Shown in pieces: positions 10,314 through 18,301 of a stretch of 64,000 nucleotides of DNA. The position numbers were made by a program, and so were the translations under genes. The notes under the pieces are model-generated. The model had not been told where the DNA came from and did no database searches. It saw only the letters and a list, made by a program, of their open reading frames with translations. The stretch is from CAKKQX01 sp963734595 (GTDB lineage Bacteria; Pseudomonadota; Gammaproteobacteria; Burkholderiales; SG8-41): positions 62,001-126,000 of the forward strand of contig CAVTHV010000016.1 of NCBI GenBank assembly GCA_963734595.1, read 5' to 3'. How positions within the stretch are numbered: position 1 is the stretch's first letter; each line of letters opens with the position of its first letter.

Positions 10314-10492
10314 ACTGGGCAAGCTGGAACGATTTTTTCAGGATGGGCGGTTACGCGCTTTACGTATGGGGATCCTATGGCGTGACGCTCGCGCTGATCG
10401 CCGCCGAGATCGTGCTGCTGATCCAGAGAAGGCGCAAAGTGATTGCCTATCTGCGCCTGATCCACGATAACGCGAACGAGGTGACGCAATGA
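10310..10492 (+). CDS. ccmD: Heme exporter protein CcmD
   Basis: 60-residue single-pass membrane protein that stabilises the CcmC-CcmE heme complex. MNWASWNDFFRMGGYALYVW is a typical CcmD beginning, followed by one hydrophobic helix and a basic tail. It overlaps ccmC by four bases and ccmE by four, the usual tight packing of this operon. Confidence 0.88.
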   Translation: MNWASWNDFFRMGGYALYVWGSYGVTLALIAAEIVLLIQRRRKVIAYLRLIHDNANEVTQ

Positions 10493-10972
10493 AACCCCGG
10501 CACAAACGGTTTGCGATGATCGCGGTCGGCATTGCCGCGCTGGCGATCGCCGCGACACTCGTCATGAACGCGTTCCAGAAAAACCTGGTGTTTTTCTTCA
10601 CGCCTTCGCAGGTCGCGGCCAACGAGGCGCCGCAGGGGCGTTCGTTCCGCATCGGCGGGATGGTCGTGCCGGGCAGCGTCAAACGGGAGCCGGACGGGGT
10701 CACCGTGAAATTCGTCGTCACCGATACCGCCAAAGACATCCCGGTCGTACTACCGCGGCGCGCTGCCCGATCTGTTCCGCGAAGGCAAAGGCGTGGTCAC
10801 GCAGGGCCGTCTCGGCCCCGACGGCGTGTTCCAGGCGAGCGAGGTGCTCGCCAAGCACGACGAAAATTACATGCCGCCGGAGGCCGCGGCGGCGCTCAAG
10901 CAGGGCCAGGCCGCGAACGAAAAAGCAGCGAAAACGCTCGTCACCAACACACCTGAAGGAAAGCGCCCATGA
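10489..10972 (+). CDS. ccmE: Heme chaperone CcmE (frameshift near 10745)
   Basis: Periplasmic, membrane-anchored heme chaperone that binds heme covalently through His. The start MKPRHKRFAMIAVGIAALAI is a membrane anchor. The beta-barrel part includes FRIGGMVVPGSVKREPDG. A one-base insertion in GGTCGTACTACCG shifts the frame. The correct frame reads YRGALPDLFREGKGVV, then LAKHDENYMPPEA, which holds the heme-binding His and downstream Tyr. The reconstructed stop at 10970-10972 overlaps the ccmF ATG by four bases, which confirms the correction. Confidence 0.9.
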
Positions 10973-12969
10973 TCCCGGAACTCGGCCAGTTCGCGCTGGC
11001 ACTGGCACTCACGCTCGCCCTCGTGCAGGGCATCCTGCCCATCGTCGGCGCCGCGCGCGGCAACGCCGCCTGGATGAGCGTGGCGCGGCCGGTGGCCCAG
11101 GGACAACTGGTGTTCGTCGCGATCGCCTTCGGCTGCCTGACCTACGCGTTCGTCACCAACGATTTCTCGGTGGCTTATGTCGCGACCAATTCCAATTCCA
11201 CGCTGCCGCTGCAGTACCGGATTGCCGGCGTATGGGGCGGCCACGAGGGGTCGCTGCTGTTGTGGATGCTGATGCTGTGCGTGTGGACCGTGGCCGTGAG
11301 CCTGTTCAGCGGCCATCTGCCCGAGGACATGGTGGCGCGCGTGATCGGCGTGATGGGCTTGATCAGCGTGGGCTTTCTCACCTTCATGCTGTTCACGTCC
11401 AACCCGTTTGACCGGATGTTCCCGGCGCCGATGGACGGGCGCGACCTCAACCCGCTGCTGCAGGACCCCGGCATGGTATTGCATCCGCCGATGCTGTATC
11501 TCGGCTATGTCGGATTCTCGGTGGCGTTCTCGTTCGCGATCGCTGCGCTGCTCTCGGGGCGGCTCGACGCCGCCTGGGCCCGCTGGTCCCGGCCGTGGAC
11601 GACGGTGGCGTGGATGTTCCTCACGCTCGGCATCGCGCTCGGCAGCGGCTGGGCGTATTACGAACTCGGCTGGGGCGGCTGGTGGTTCTGGGACCCGGTC
11701 GAAAACGCCTCGTTCATGCCGTGGCTGATCGGCACCGCGCTGATCCATTCGCTCGCCGTCACCGAAAAACGCGGCAGCTTCCGCAGCTGGACCGTGCTGC
11801 TTGCGATCTTCGCCTTTTCCTTCAGCCTGCTCGGCACGTTCCTGGTGCGTTCCGGCGTGCTCACGTCGGTGCACGCGTTCGCCACCGACCCCAGGCGCGG
11901 CATATTCATTCTGGCGTTCCTGACCATCGTGATCGGCAGCTCGCTGACGTTGTTCGCATGGCGCGCCGCGCGCATCGGACTGGGAGGCAATTTCGCTCTG
12001 TTCTCGCGCGAATCGCTGCTGCTCACCAACAACGTGCTGCTGGCGGTGGCCGCGGCATCGGTGATGCTCGGCACCCTGTATCCGCTGGTGCTCGACGCGC
12101 TGGGCCTGGGGAAAATCTCCGTCGGCCCGCCCTATTTTGAATCGGTGTTCGTGCCGCTGATGGCGCCCGCGCTGTTCCTGATGGGCGTCGGCCCGCTGGC
12201 GCGCTGGAAAAAAGCGAGCCTGCCGGATATCGCGATGCGGCTGCGCTGGGCGTTCGCGGTCAGCCTCGTGACGGCGCTGCTGCTGCCGCTCACGCTCGAC
12301 CACTGGAGCCCGATGGTGAGCTTCGGGCTGCTGCTCGCGCTGTGGATCGCGACCTCAGGCGCGGTCACTTTGCTCGACCGGATCAGGAATACCGCCACCG
12401 GGTCCAGTGCATGGGCCCGCCTGCGCGCCACCCCGCGCGCCTATTACGGCATGCTGCTCGCGCACCTCGGCGTCGCGGTGTTCGTGGTCGGCGTGACGCT
12501 GGTCAAGGGTTACGGCGTCGAAAAAGACGTGCGCATGGCCGTGGGCGACGTCACCGAGATCGGCGGCTACACCTTCCAGCTCGCCGGCATCGGCGAAGTG
12601 ACCGGCCCGAACTATGTCGCGACGCGCGCCACCATGCAGGTGACCCGCGACGGCCGCAGCGTGACGACGCTCAATCCGGAACGGCGCGTGTACAACGTGC
12701 AGCAGATGCCGATGACCGAAGCGGCGATCGATACCGGGTTCACGCGCGATCTCTACGTGTCGCTCGGCGACAAGCTCGGCCCGAATTCCTGGCTCGTGCG
12801 CGTCCAGCACAAGCCGTTCGTCGACTGGATCTGGGGCGGTTGCGTGGTGATGGCGCTCGGCGGGTTCCTGGCCGCGACCGACCGCAGGTATCGCGTCGCC
12901 TCGCGCCAGAGCAAGGAAAGCTACGCGGCGGCGCCGCCACCGCGCCCGCAGCCCAACCCGGCCGGCTGA
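10969..12969 (+). CDS. ccmF: Heme lyase subunit CcmF
   Basis: 666-residue polytopic membrane protein of the cytochrome c synthetase CcmFHI, which attaches heme to CXXCH motifs. It has the WWD-type motif (GWGGWWFWDPVENASFMPWL), about 14-15 membrane segments, and conserved AGVWGGHEGSLLLW and FLVRSGVLTSVHAFA. Length and start are standard. It is uninterrupted. Confidence 0.95.
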   Translation: MIPELGQFALALALTLALVQGILPIVGAARGNAAWMSVARPVAQGQLVFVAIAFGCLTYAFVTNDFSVAYVATNSNSTLPLQYRIAGVWGGHEGSLLLWMLMLCVWTVAVSLFSGHLPEDMVARVIGVMGLISVGFLTFMLFTSNPFDRMFPAPMDGRDLNPLLQDPGMVLHPPMLYLGYVGFSVAFSFAIAALLSGRLDAAWARWSRPWTTVAWMFLTLGIALGSGWAYYELGWGGWWFWDPVENASFMPWLIGTALIHSLAVTEKRGSFRSWTVLLAIFAFSFSLLGTFLVRSGVLTSVHAFATDPRRGIFILAFLTIVIGSSLTLFAWRAARIGLGGNFALFSRESLLLTNNVLLAVAAASVMLGTLYPLVLDALGLGKISVGPPYFESVFVPLMAPALFLMGVGPLARWKKASLPDIAMRLRWAFAVSLVTALLLPLTLDHWSPMVSFGLLLALWIATSGAVTLLDRIRNTATGSSAWARLRATPRAYYGMLLAHLGVAVFVVGVTLVKGYGVEKDVRMAVGDVTEIGGYTFQLAGIGEVTGPNYVATRATMQVTRDGRSVTTLNPERRVYNVQQMPMTEAAIDTGFTRDLYVSLGDKLGPNSWLVRVQHKPFVDWIWGGCVVMALGGFLAATDRRYRVASRQSKESYAAAPPPRPQPNPAG

Positions 12970-12970
12970 G

Positions 12971-13537
12971 ATGGATACGATGACGACCGCTACCGCTGAA
13001 CCAAAGCGCAAGACCTGGCTGTTCCTGCCGCTGGGCATTTTCATTGCGCTGGTGGTGCTGCTCGGCGTGGGACTCACGCTCGATCCGCGCGAAGTGCCCT
13101 CGCCGCTGATCGACAAGCCCGCGCCGCATTTCGAACTGCCGCTGCTGCATGACCCCGCCAAGACGTTCTCCGAGAAAGACATGCTGGGGAAAGTGTGGCT
13201 GCTCAACGTCTGGGCGTCATGGTGCGTGTCCTGCCGCGAGGAGCATCCCGTGCTGCTGGAGCTCGCCAAAACCAACGCGGTGCCGATTTACGGCCTGAAC
13301 TACAAGGACCAGCGCAGGGACGGCATTGCGTGGCTGAACAGCCTGGGCAACCCCTATCAACTCTCGGCGTTCGATGCCAATGGCAGGGTGGGCATCGACT
13401 ACGGCGTCTACGGCGTTCCGGAAACCTACGTGATCGACAAGCGCGGCGTGATCCGCTACAAGCAGATCGGCCCGGTCACCCCCGACGTTCTGACGAAAAA
13501 AATTCTCCCCATGGTCAAAGAGCTCAATCGTGGTTAA
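12971..13537 (+). CDS. ccmG: Thiol:disulfide interchange protein CcmG (DsbE)
   Basis: Membrane-anchored periplasmic thioredoxin that keeps apocytochrome cysteines reduced. One N-terminal helix (LPLGIFIALVVLLGVGLTL) is followed by a TlpA/DsbE fold with active site WASWCVSCREEHP and the cis-Pro region YGVYGVPETYVID. CVSC replaces the more common CPTC or CPSC. Start is ATG 12971, with ATG 12980 possible. It overlaps ccmH by eight bases. Confidence 0.93.
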   Translation: MDTMTTATAEPKRKTWLFLPLGIFIALVVLLGVGLTLDPREVPSPLIDKPAPHFELPLLHDPAKTFSEKDMLGKVWLLNVWASWCVSCREEHPVLLELAKTNAVPIYGLNYKDQRRDGIAWLNSLGNPYQLSAFDANGRVGIDYGVYGVPETYVIDKRGVIRYKQIGPVTPDVLTKKILPMVKELNRG

Positions 13538-14006
13538 GACACTGGCACTGATGCTGCTCGTGCTGCTGGGCAGCGCCGCCTTCGGCAGGGAAGCGCCGCC
13601 GGCAGCGGCGGATCCCGCGGTCGAGCAGCGAATGACCAATCTCACCGAGCAATTGCGCTGCCTGGTATGCCAGAACCAGACGATCGCCGATTCCAATGCC
13701 GGCCTCGCCATCGATCTCAAGAACGAGGTCCGCGAAAAAATGGAACAGGGCATGAGCGACCGCCAGATCCTCGATTTCGTGGTCGCGCGCTACGGCGATT
13801 TCGTGCTCTACCGCCCGCCGTTCAAGGCCACCACGCTGCTGCTGTGGCTGGGGCCGCTGCTGCTGCTCGCAGCGGGCCTGTTCGCGCTTTTCTACAAACT
13901 CGCCCGCCGCCGCAGCGCGTCTGAAACCGGATTGAGCGCGGACCAGCAGGCGCGCGCCGCGACGCTGCTCGCGGCCGGCACCGCAACAAAAACGGACAAG
14001 CAATGA
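13530..14006 (+). CDS. ccmH: Cytochrome c biogenesis protein CcmH (CcmL type)
   Basis: 158-residue periplasmic thiol oxidoreductase of the heme ligation complex. It starts at GTG 13530 with a signal peptide (MVKTLALMLLVLLGSAAFG). The conserved active site is LRCLVCQNQTIADSNAGLA, followed by the C-terminal membrane helix TTLLLWLGPLLLLAAGLFAL. Overlap with both neighbours supports this start. Confidence 0.93.
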   Translation: MVKTLALMLLVLLGSAAFGREAPPAAADPAVEQRMTNLTEQLRCLVCQNQTIADSNAGLAIDLKNEVREKMEQGMSDRQILDFVVARYGDFVLYRPPFKATTLLLWLGPLLLLAAGLFALFYKLARRRSASETGLSADQQARAATLLAAGTATKTDKQ

Positions 14007-15244
14007 CCTCATTCCTGATCATCGGCGGGCTGTTCGGGATCGCAGCCCTCTCCTTCGTCGTATTGCCGCTGCTCAGGCGACGCGGCGCAAACCGCGTATC
14101 GCGCAGCGGGCTCAATCTCGCGGTTTACCGCGACCAGTTGCGCGAACTCGACGCCGACGTGCGCGCCGGGACCCTGAGCGCCGAACAATACGAGAAAGCG
14201 AAACAGGAACTCGAAGCCCGCATGCTCGAGGACGTGGATGCGGGTGATGCCGCGGCGAACGCGCCGAAACCGGAGCGCATCACGGCGATCACGCTCGGCC
14301 TGGCCCTGCCGCTGTGCGCCGTGGCGCTCTACCTTGTCGTCGGCAATCCCGCGGCGCTGACGCCGGAAGTCGCGAACAGCTCCGCCCACGCCGTCACGCC
14401 GCAACAACTCGAGGGCCTGGTGCAGAAGCTCGCAGCGCGCCTCAAGAGCAACCCGGAAGATGCCGAAGGATGGTTCATGCTGGCGCGCTCCTACAGCGTG
14501 CTCGGCCGCTTCGATCAGTCGGCTGCCGCCTACGCCGAGGCGGTGAAGCGCCTGCCGGAGGACGCGCAGCTGCTCGCGGACTATGCGGATGCACTGGCGA
14601 TGGCGCAAGGCCAGCGCCTGGCGGGTGAACCGGAGAAGCTGATCGAGCGCGCGCTCCGCAAGGATCCCAACAACGTCAAGGCGCTGGCTCTGGCCGGCAG
14701 CGCCGCATTCGAAAGGAAAGACTACGCGAAAGCCGTGAGCTACTGGGAACGGACGCTGCCGCTGGCCTCCGGGGATCCGGAATTCACACGCTCGGTCAAT
14801 GCCAGCCTGGCCGAAGCGCGGTCGCTCGGAGGCATCGCGCCATCGGCAAGCGGCGGGTCGGTGGCGGCCAAAACGACACCCGCGCAACCCGCCGCGGCCG
14901 GCGGCGGCGTCAGCGGCGTGGTCAAACTGGCGCCGGATCTCGCCGCCAAGGTCAAGCCGACCGACACCGTGTTCATTTTCGCGCGGGCAGTCGACGGGCC
15001 GCGCATGCCGCTCGCGATTCTGCGCAAACAGGTGAGCGAACTGCCGGTCACGTTCAAGCTCGATGACTCGATGGCGATGGCGCAGGGCATGAACGTGTCG
15101 AGTTTCCCGCGGGTCGTGATCGGCGCGCACATTTCGAAATCCGCGCAGGCGATCCCGCAGCCCGGCGATCTGGAGGGGGTCAGCAAACCGGTCGCCAACA
15201 ACGCGGCCGGCATCACCGTGGTCATCAACAGCGAAGTGCATTAG
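14003..15244 (+). CDS. ccmI: Cytochrome c biogenesis factor CcmI
   Basis: 413-residue apocytochrome chaperone with an N-terminal membrane helix, a short cytoplasmic loop (VYRDQLRELDADVRAGTLSA), a second helix near residue 100, TPR repeats (WFMLARSYSVLGRFDQSAAA) and a C-terminal periplasmic domain with RMPLAILRKQVSELPVTFKL. It binds apocytochrome C-termini for CcmFH. It is last in the ccm operon, with a four-base overlap with ccmH. Confidence 0.93.
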   Translation: MTSFLIIGGLFGIAALSFVVLPLLRRRGANRVSRSGLNLAVYRDQLRELDADVRAGTLSAEQYEKAKQELEARMLEDVDAGDAAANAPKPERITAITLGLALPLCAVALYLVVGNPAALTPEVANSSAHAVTPQQLEGLVQKLAARLKSNPEDAEGWFMLARSYSVLGRFDQSAAAYAEAVKRLPEDAQLLADYADALAMAQGQRLAGEPEKLIERALRKDPNNVKALALAGSAAFERKDYAKAVSYWERTLPLASGDPEFTRSVNASLAEARSLGGIAPSASGGSVAAKTTPAQPAAAGGGVSGVVKLAPDLAAKVKPTDTVFIFARAVDGPRMPLAILRKQVSELPVTFKLDDSMAMAQGMNVSSFPRVVIGAHISKSAQAIPQPGDLEGVSKPVANNAAGITVVINSEVH

Positions 15245-15284
15245 CAGGTTGAATTCCTGACGACGGATCGGAGGGGGTCCGAAT

Positions 15285-16089
15285 ATGGATGCGGGTATTT
15301 CAATTCAAAACCGTATGCGAGGCGTTGTCATCGGGTGTTTTGCGCTCGGCATCACGGCGTTTTCCTGTCCGGCGGCGCACGCCGCGTCCGACGAGATCCA
15401 GGTCTATACCGATGACATCCGCGCGCCGCATGAAGCCGGGGTCGAACTGCATCTGAACTACGTGCCGAGCGGCAGAAAGACCCCCGATTATCCGGGCGAG
15501 ACGCCGCCGCATCACGTGTTCCATGCGACACCGGAATTTTCCGTCGGCCTCAGGCCCAACTGGGACGTGGGTTTCTATCTGCCGACCGAAGTGGCGCCGG
15601 GTGGGGAGGCCAACATGAACGGCGCCCGCGCGCGGATCAAGTATCTGGCGCCGGTGGAAAAGACCAAACCGTATTTCTACGGCGCCAACGTCGAGGTCGG
15701 CTACCAGTCTCTGCGGGTGTCGGAGGACCGTTACGCGGGCGAATTGCGGGGAATCATGGGCTATCGCAGCGGCCCCTGGCTGCTCGCGCTCAACCCGATC
15801 CTCGGGTGGGCGCTGTCCGGCCCTGATCAGTCGTCGACGCCCGAACTCGACCTCAACTTCAAGGCCGGGCGCGAGATCAACAGTGAATGGACCGTCGGAT
15901 TCGAGCACTATGCCGGGTTCGGCCGCATCAACAAGATGGCCGAACTCGTCGCAGCAGGACCAGGTGTTTTATTTCGCGACCGACTACGAACGCAAGGGCT
16001 TCGGCGTGAACTTCGGCATCGGCAAAGGGCTCACCAATGTTTCGGACGACTGGGTGGTGAAGGCGATCGTCGGATTTCCGCTGAACTAG
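15285..16089 (+). CDS. Putative outer-membrane beta-barrel protein (frameshift near 15950)
   Basis: About 267 residues. The start at 15285 follows GGAGGGGG. A signal peptide ends in AAHAAS, then alternating beta-strand pattern (FSVGLRPNWDVGFYLPTEVA; KPYFYGANVEVGYQSL). A one-base change near 15950 moves the frame, which ends QVFYFATDYERKGFGVNFGI and stops at 16089 after WVVKAIVGFPLN, a barrel-like terminus. It resembles transporter-type outer-membrane proteins of unknown substrate. It follows ccmI by 40 bases and may be cotranscribed. Confidence 0.6.
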
Positions 16090-16117
16090 CGAGCCGGCCG
16101 TTCACCGGCAGATTGCC

Positions 16118-16810
16118 TCACCCGGCGCAGTACTCGCGCAGCCGTCCGATATCCGAAATGCTTACCTGACGGCCATCGACCTCGATCAGTCTCTTGTTCA
16201 TCAGTTCGTGCAGGATGCGCGAGAAGTGTTCGTGCGTGAGGTTGAGCCGCGAGGCGATGATGCCTTTCTTCGCCGGCAGGGTAAGGCGCAATGCGCCGTT
16301 GAACCTGGTATGCAGTTCGTCGTTCAGCAGAAAATCGACGACCCGCTCGGTCCCGGAACGCAACGTGTAGCTTTCGAGATCCACGGTCCCCTGGTAAAGA
16401 TGGCGGCTGATCACCTCGATCACGCGCCGCGAAAAATCCGGATTTTCACTCACTTCGTTCAGCACCACGTCCTTTGCCACGTGCAGCAGCTTGCTGTCGG
16501 CGATCGTTTGCGCAGTCACCAGATAGGGCTTTTCGAGAAACATCGCAGCTTCGCCGAAACTCATGCCCGGGCCGATCAGGTCGACCACCTTCTCGTCGCC
16601 GCGGTCGGTCTCCAGCGAGAGCTTGGCCTGGCCGAACACCAGCAGATAGAGGCCGGTGCACGGGTCGCCCCGGCGGAAGATCACGGTTTCACGCGGAGCA
16701 TCGACTTCGGTTGTGCCTGCGGTGAGGCGCTCGATTGCTGCTTTATCCAGTTGCCCGAACATCGACAGGTTGGCGAGGAAATTTTCGATCGGGATGTGCG
16801 ACTTGACCAT
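16118..16810 (-). CDS. Crp/Fnr family transcriptional regulator
   Basis: 230 residues. The N-terminal cyclic-nucleotide-binding-type domain includes VIFRRGDPCTGLYLLVFGQA and GPGMSFGEAAMFLEKPYLVT. The C-terminal winged HTH is GIIASRLNLTHEHFSRILHE. It has no N-terminal Cys cluster, so it is not an Fe-S FNR. CRP-like or DNR-like ligands are possible. The start at 16810 is chosen for an AGGA eight bases upstream. An FNR-like box lies 69 bases upstream (16879-16892), suggesting auto- or cross-regulation. Confidence 0.85.
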   Translation of the reverse strand: MVKSHIPIENFLANLSMFGQLDKAAIERLTAGTTEVDAPRETVIFRRGDPCTGLYLLVFGQAKLSLETDRGDEKVVDLIGPGMSFGEAAMFLEKPYLVTAQTIADSKLLHVAKDVVLNEVSENPDFSRRVIEVISRHLYQGTVDLESYTLRSGTERVVDFLLNDELHTRFNGALRLTLPAKKGIIASRLNLTHEHFSRILHELMNKRLIEVDGRQVSISDIGRLREYCAG

Positions 16811-16878
16811 GTTCTGCATCCTGTGCTGAGTTGAACAAGATTCCGCGATCATTGTCTTCGCTCACGCGCGCGGCAAAT

Positions 16879-16892
16879 GTGATGTAGATCAA
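16879..16892. promoter_or_regulatory. FNR/CRP-like half-perfect box GTGATGTAGATCAA
   Basis: One perfect ATCAA half and one GTGAT half, 69 bases upstream of the minus-strand Crp/Fnr gene start at 16810. Confidence 0.45.
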
Positions 16893-17086
16893 ATAATGCG
16901 CGGAAAATGCCAGTCGAGAAAAATGCAGCCACCTGTTGCGCGGCTTGCACCACGGTTCAAATTCATCGCGCTGCCGCATGCTCATTCGGCATTCATGTTT
17001 CCAGCGCTGTTTTATCGCGCGCCGGATACGGCAAAACAGTCGGCCATATCGCTAAAAAATCCGGGTTTAACTAATCTCTCGGACTA

Positions 17087-17100
17087 TTGACATATGTCAA
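17087..17100. promoter_or_regulatory. FNR/DNR-type box TTGACATATGTCAA
   Basis: A perfect 14-base palindrome of the TTGAC-N4-GTCAA variant, about 205 bases upstream of the decaheme cytochrome start. Confidence 0.55.
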
Positions 17101-17172
17101 AGAACAAATAGGTAGGTTTACGTATATTGCGCGCAAGATAATCAAAACGTAACAAGATATTTCAGAATAAAT

Positions 17173-17192
17173 AATGAATAAAAACAACGAGA
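17173..17192 (+). repeat. Dispersed repeat copy E (core AATAAAAACAACGAGAT)
   Basis: Core AATAAAAACAACGAGAT matches the short repeat at 7701, 29903, 47368 and 63208 only over the AAAACAACG core. It is the weakest of the five copies. Confidence 0.3.
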
Positions 17193-17207
17193 TATGTAAA
17201 AATGTAT

Positions 17208-17238
17208 GCAGATGTGAAAACATCTGCTCGCAGTTTTT
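17208..17238 (+). terminator. Leader hairpin with GAAA loop and T-tract
   Basis: GCAGATGT (17208-17215) pairs perfectly with ACATCTGC (17220-17227) around a GAAA tetraloop. TTTTTCTTTT begins six bases later. It sits about 70 bases upstream of the decaheme cytochrome gene, so it could act as an attenuator or a 5' stabilising structure. Confidence 0.4.
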
Positions 17239-17305
17239 CTTTTCAAACCATGTTGCATTTCTGCAACACCAAAGTAGTTCCATTCCGTGCATGGGAGATT
17301 CCGGT

Positions 17306-18286
17306 ATGAAGATGACAGGGCAAAAGATACTCAAATGGCTGAATGCAATTCTGCCGGCCATTCTTCTGGCAGGCGGGCTTGCCGGTATTTCCGGATTTGC
17401 CGCTGCACCGGCACAAGCGGCCGGCCCCGGACCGGAAGTCTGCAAGAACTGTCACGAGGCTCAGGTCGCGAGCTACCTGGCCACGAAACACAGCACGAAG
17501 ACCGATCCGCGCACGCCGGCCAACGCCGGCGCGTGCTCGACCTGCCACGGCGACGCCACTGAACACGTGAAGGCCGGTGGCGGCAAAGGGGTGGGCGGGA
17601 TCGTCAACCCGGGCTCGAAATCCCTCGCGCCGGAAGACAAGAACAAGATTTGTCTGGCCTGCCATCGCAAAGACGCGAACCGCTCGCACTGGGAAGGCAG
17701 CGTCCACGACACCCGCGGCACGGCCTGCACCTCCTGCCATACCCTGCACAGCCCCGACAAGGTCCGCAACAAGCTGACGCAGCCCGAGGTGTGCTTCACC
17801 TGCCACAAGCAGCAGCGCACGGAGATCAACCGTCCTTCCCGCCATCCGATCCTGGAAGGCAAAGTCAGCTGCTCCGACTGCCACAATCCGCATGGCTCGG
17901 TCGGCCCGAAACTCATGAAACGCGACAGCGTGGTCGACACCTGCTACCAGTGCCATGCTGAAAAGCGCGGACCGTTCGTTCACCAGCACGAGCCTGTCAT
18001 GGAAGACTGCTCGAACTGCCATAATCCGCACGGCACCGTCGCGGAAAGCATGCTGAAAGCGCGGCCGCCTTTCCTGTGCCACGAGTGCCACACGCCGCAT
18101 GGCGGGTTCCCGCCTCAGTTGACGGGTCGCAGCCAGGCGATTACCGCCACTACGGGCGGCAAATCGGCGATCCAGTTCACCCAGGCCCGCGGTTGTCTGA
18201 ACTGCCATACCCAGGTTCACGGCAGCAACAATCCCGCAAGCGGCGTTCCGCTTGGCAACCCAACCCCGCAATTCATGTTACGTTGA
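17306..18286 (+). CDS. mtoA: Periplasmic decaheme cytochrome c, MtrA/MtoA/PioA family
   Basis: Ten CXXCH motifs occur in about 326 residues (CKNCH, CSTCH, CLACH, CTSCH, CFTCH, CSDCH, CYQCH, CSNCH, CHECH, CLNCH), the heme count of MtrA, MtoA, PioA and DmsE. These proteins carry electrons through an outer-membrane porin between periplasm and cell surface. The start at 17306 has GGGAG seven bases upstream and begins a signal peptide ending AQA. The MtrB-like porin gene follows after 15 bases. No MtrC-type surface decaheme is present in the window, as in Fe(II)-oxidiser MtoAB and PioAB sets. The gene is intact. Direction of electron flow cannot be told from sequence. Confidence 0.9.
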   Translation: MKMTGQKILKWLNAILPAILLAGGLAGISGFAAAPAQAAGPGPEVCKNCHEAQVASYLATKHSTKTDPRTPANAGACSTCHGDATEHVKAGGGKGVGGIVNPGSKSLAPEDKNKICLACHRKDANRSHWEGSVHDTRGTACTSCHTLHSPDKVRNKLTQPEVCFTCHKQQRTEINRPSRHPILEGKVSCSDCHNPHGSVGPKLMKRDSVVDTCYQCHAEKRGPFVHQHEPVMEDCSNCHNPHGTVAESMLKARPPFLCHECHTPHGGFPPQLTGRSQAITATTGGKSAIQFTQARGCLNCHTQVHGSNNPASGVPLGNPTPQFMLR

Positions 18287-18301
18287 GAAGAGGCGACCAT
18301 A

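Larger units (their letters stand above)
16811..17305. other. AT-rich divergent regulatory region before the decaheme cytochrome gene
   Basis: About 495 bases between the divergent Crp/Fnr gene and the decaheme cytochrome gene. It contains two FNR-like palindromes, a repeat copy (17173) and a perfect GAAA-loop hairpin. It is visibly more AT-rich than its surroundings. An ATG at 17174 opens a frame that joins the cytochrome, but its encoded sequence is not signal-like. Confidence 0.55.

Noticed and set aside
17174..17305. Upstream start at 17174 for the decaheme cytochrome
   Set aside because: It would place 44 polar, Asn/Cys-rich residues before the signal peptide. The 17306 ATG has its own ribosome site.
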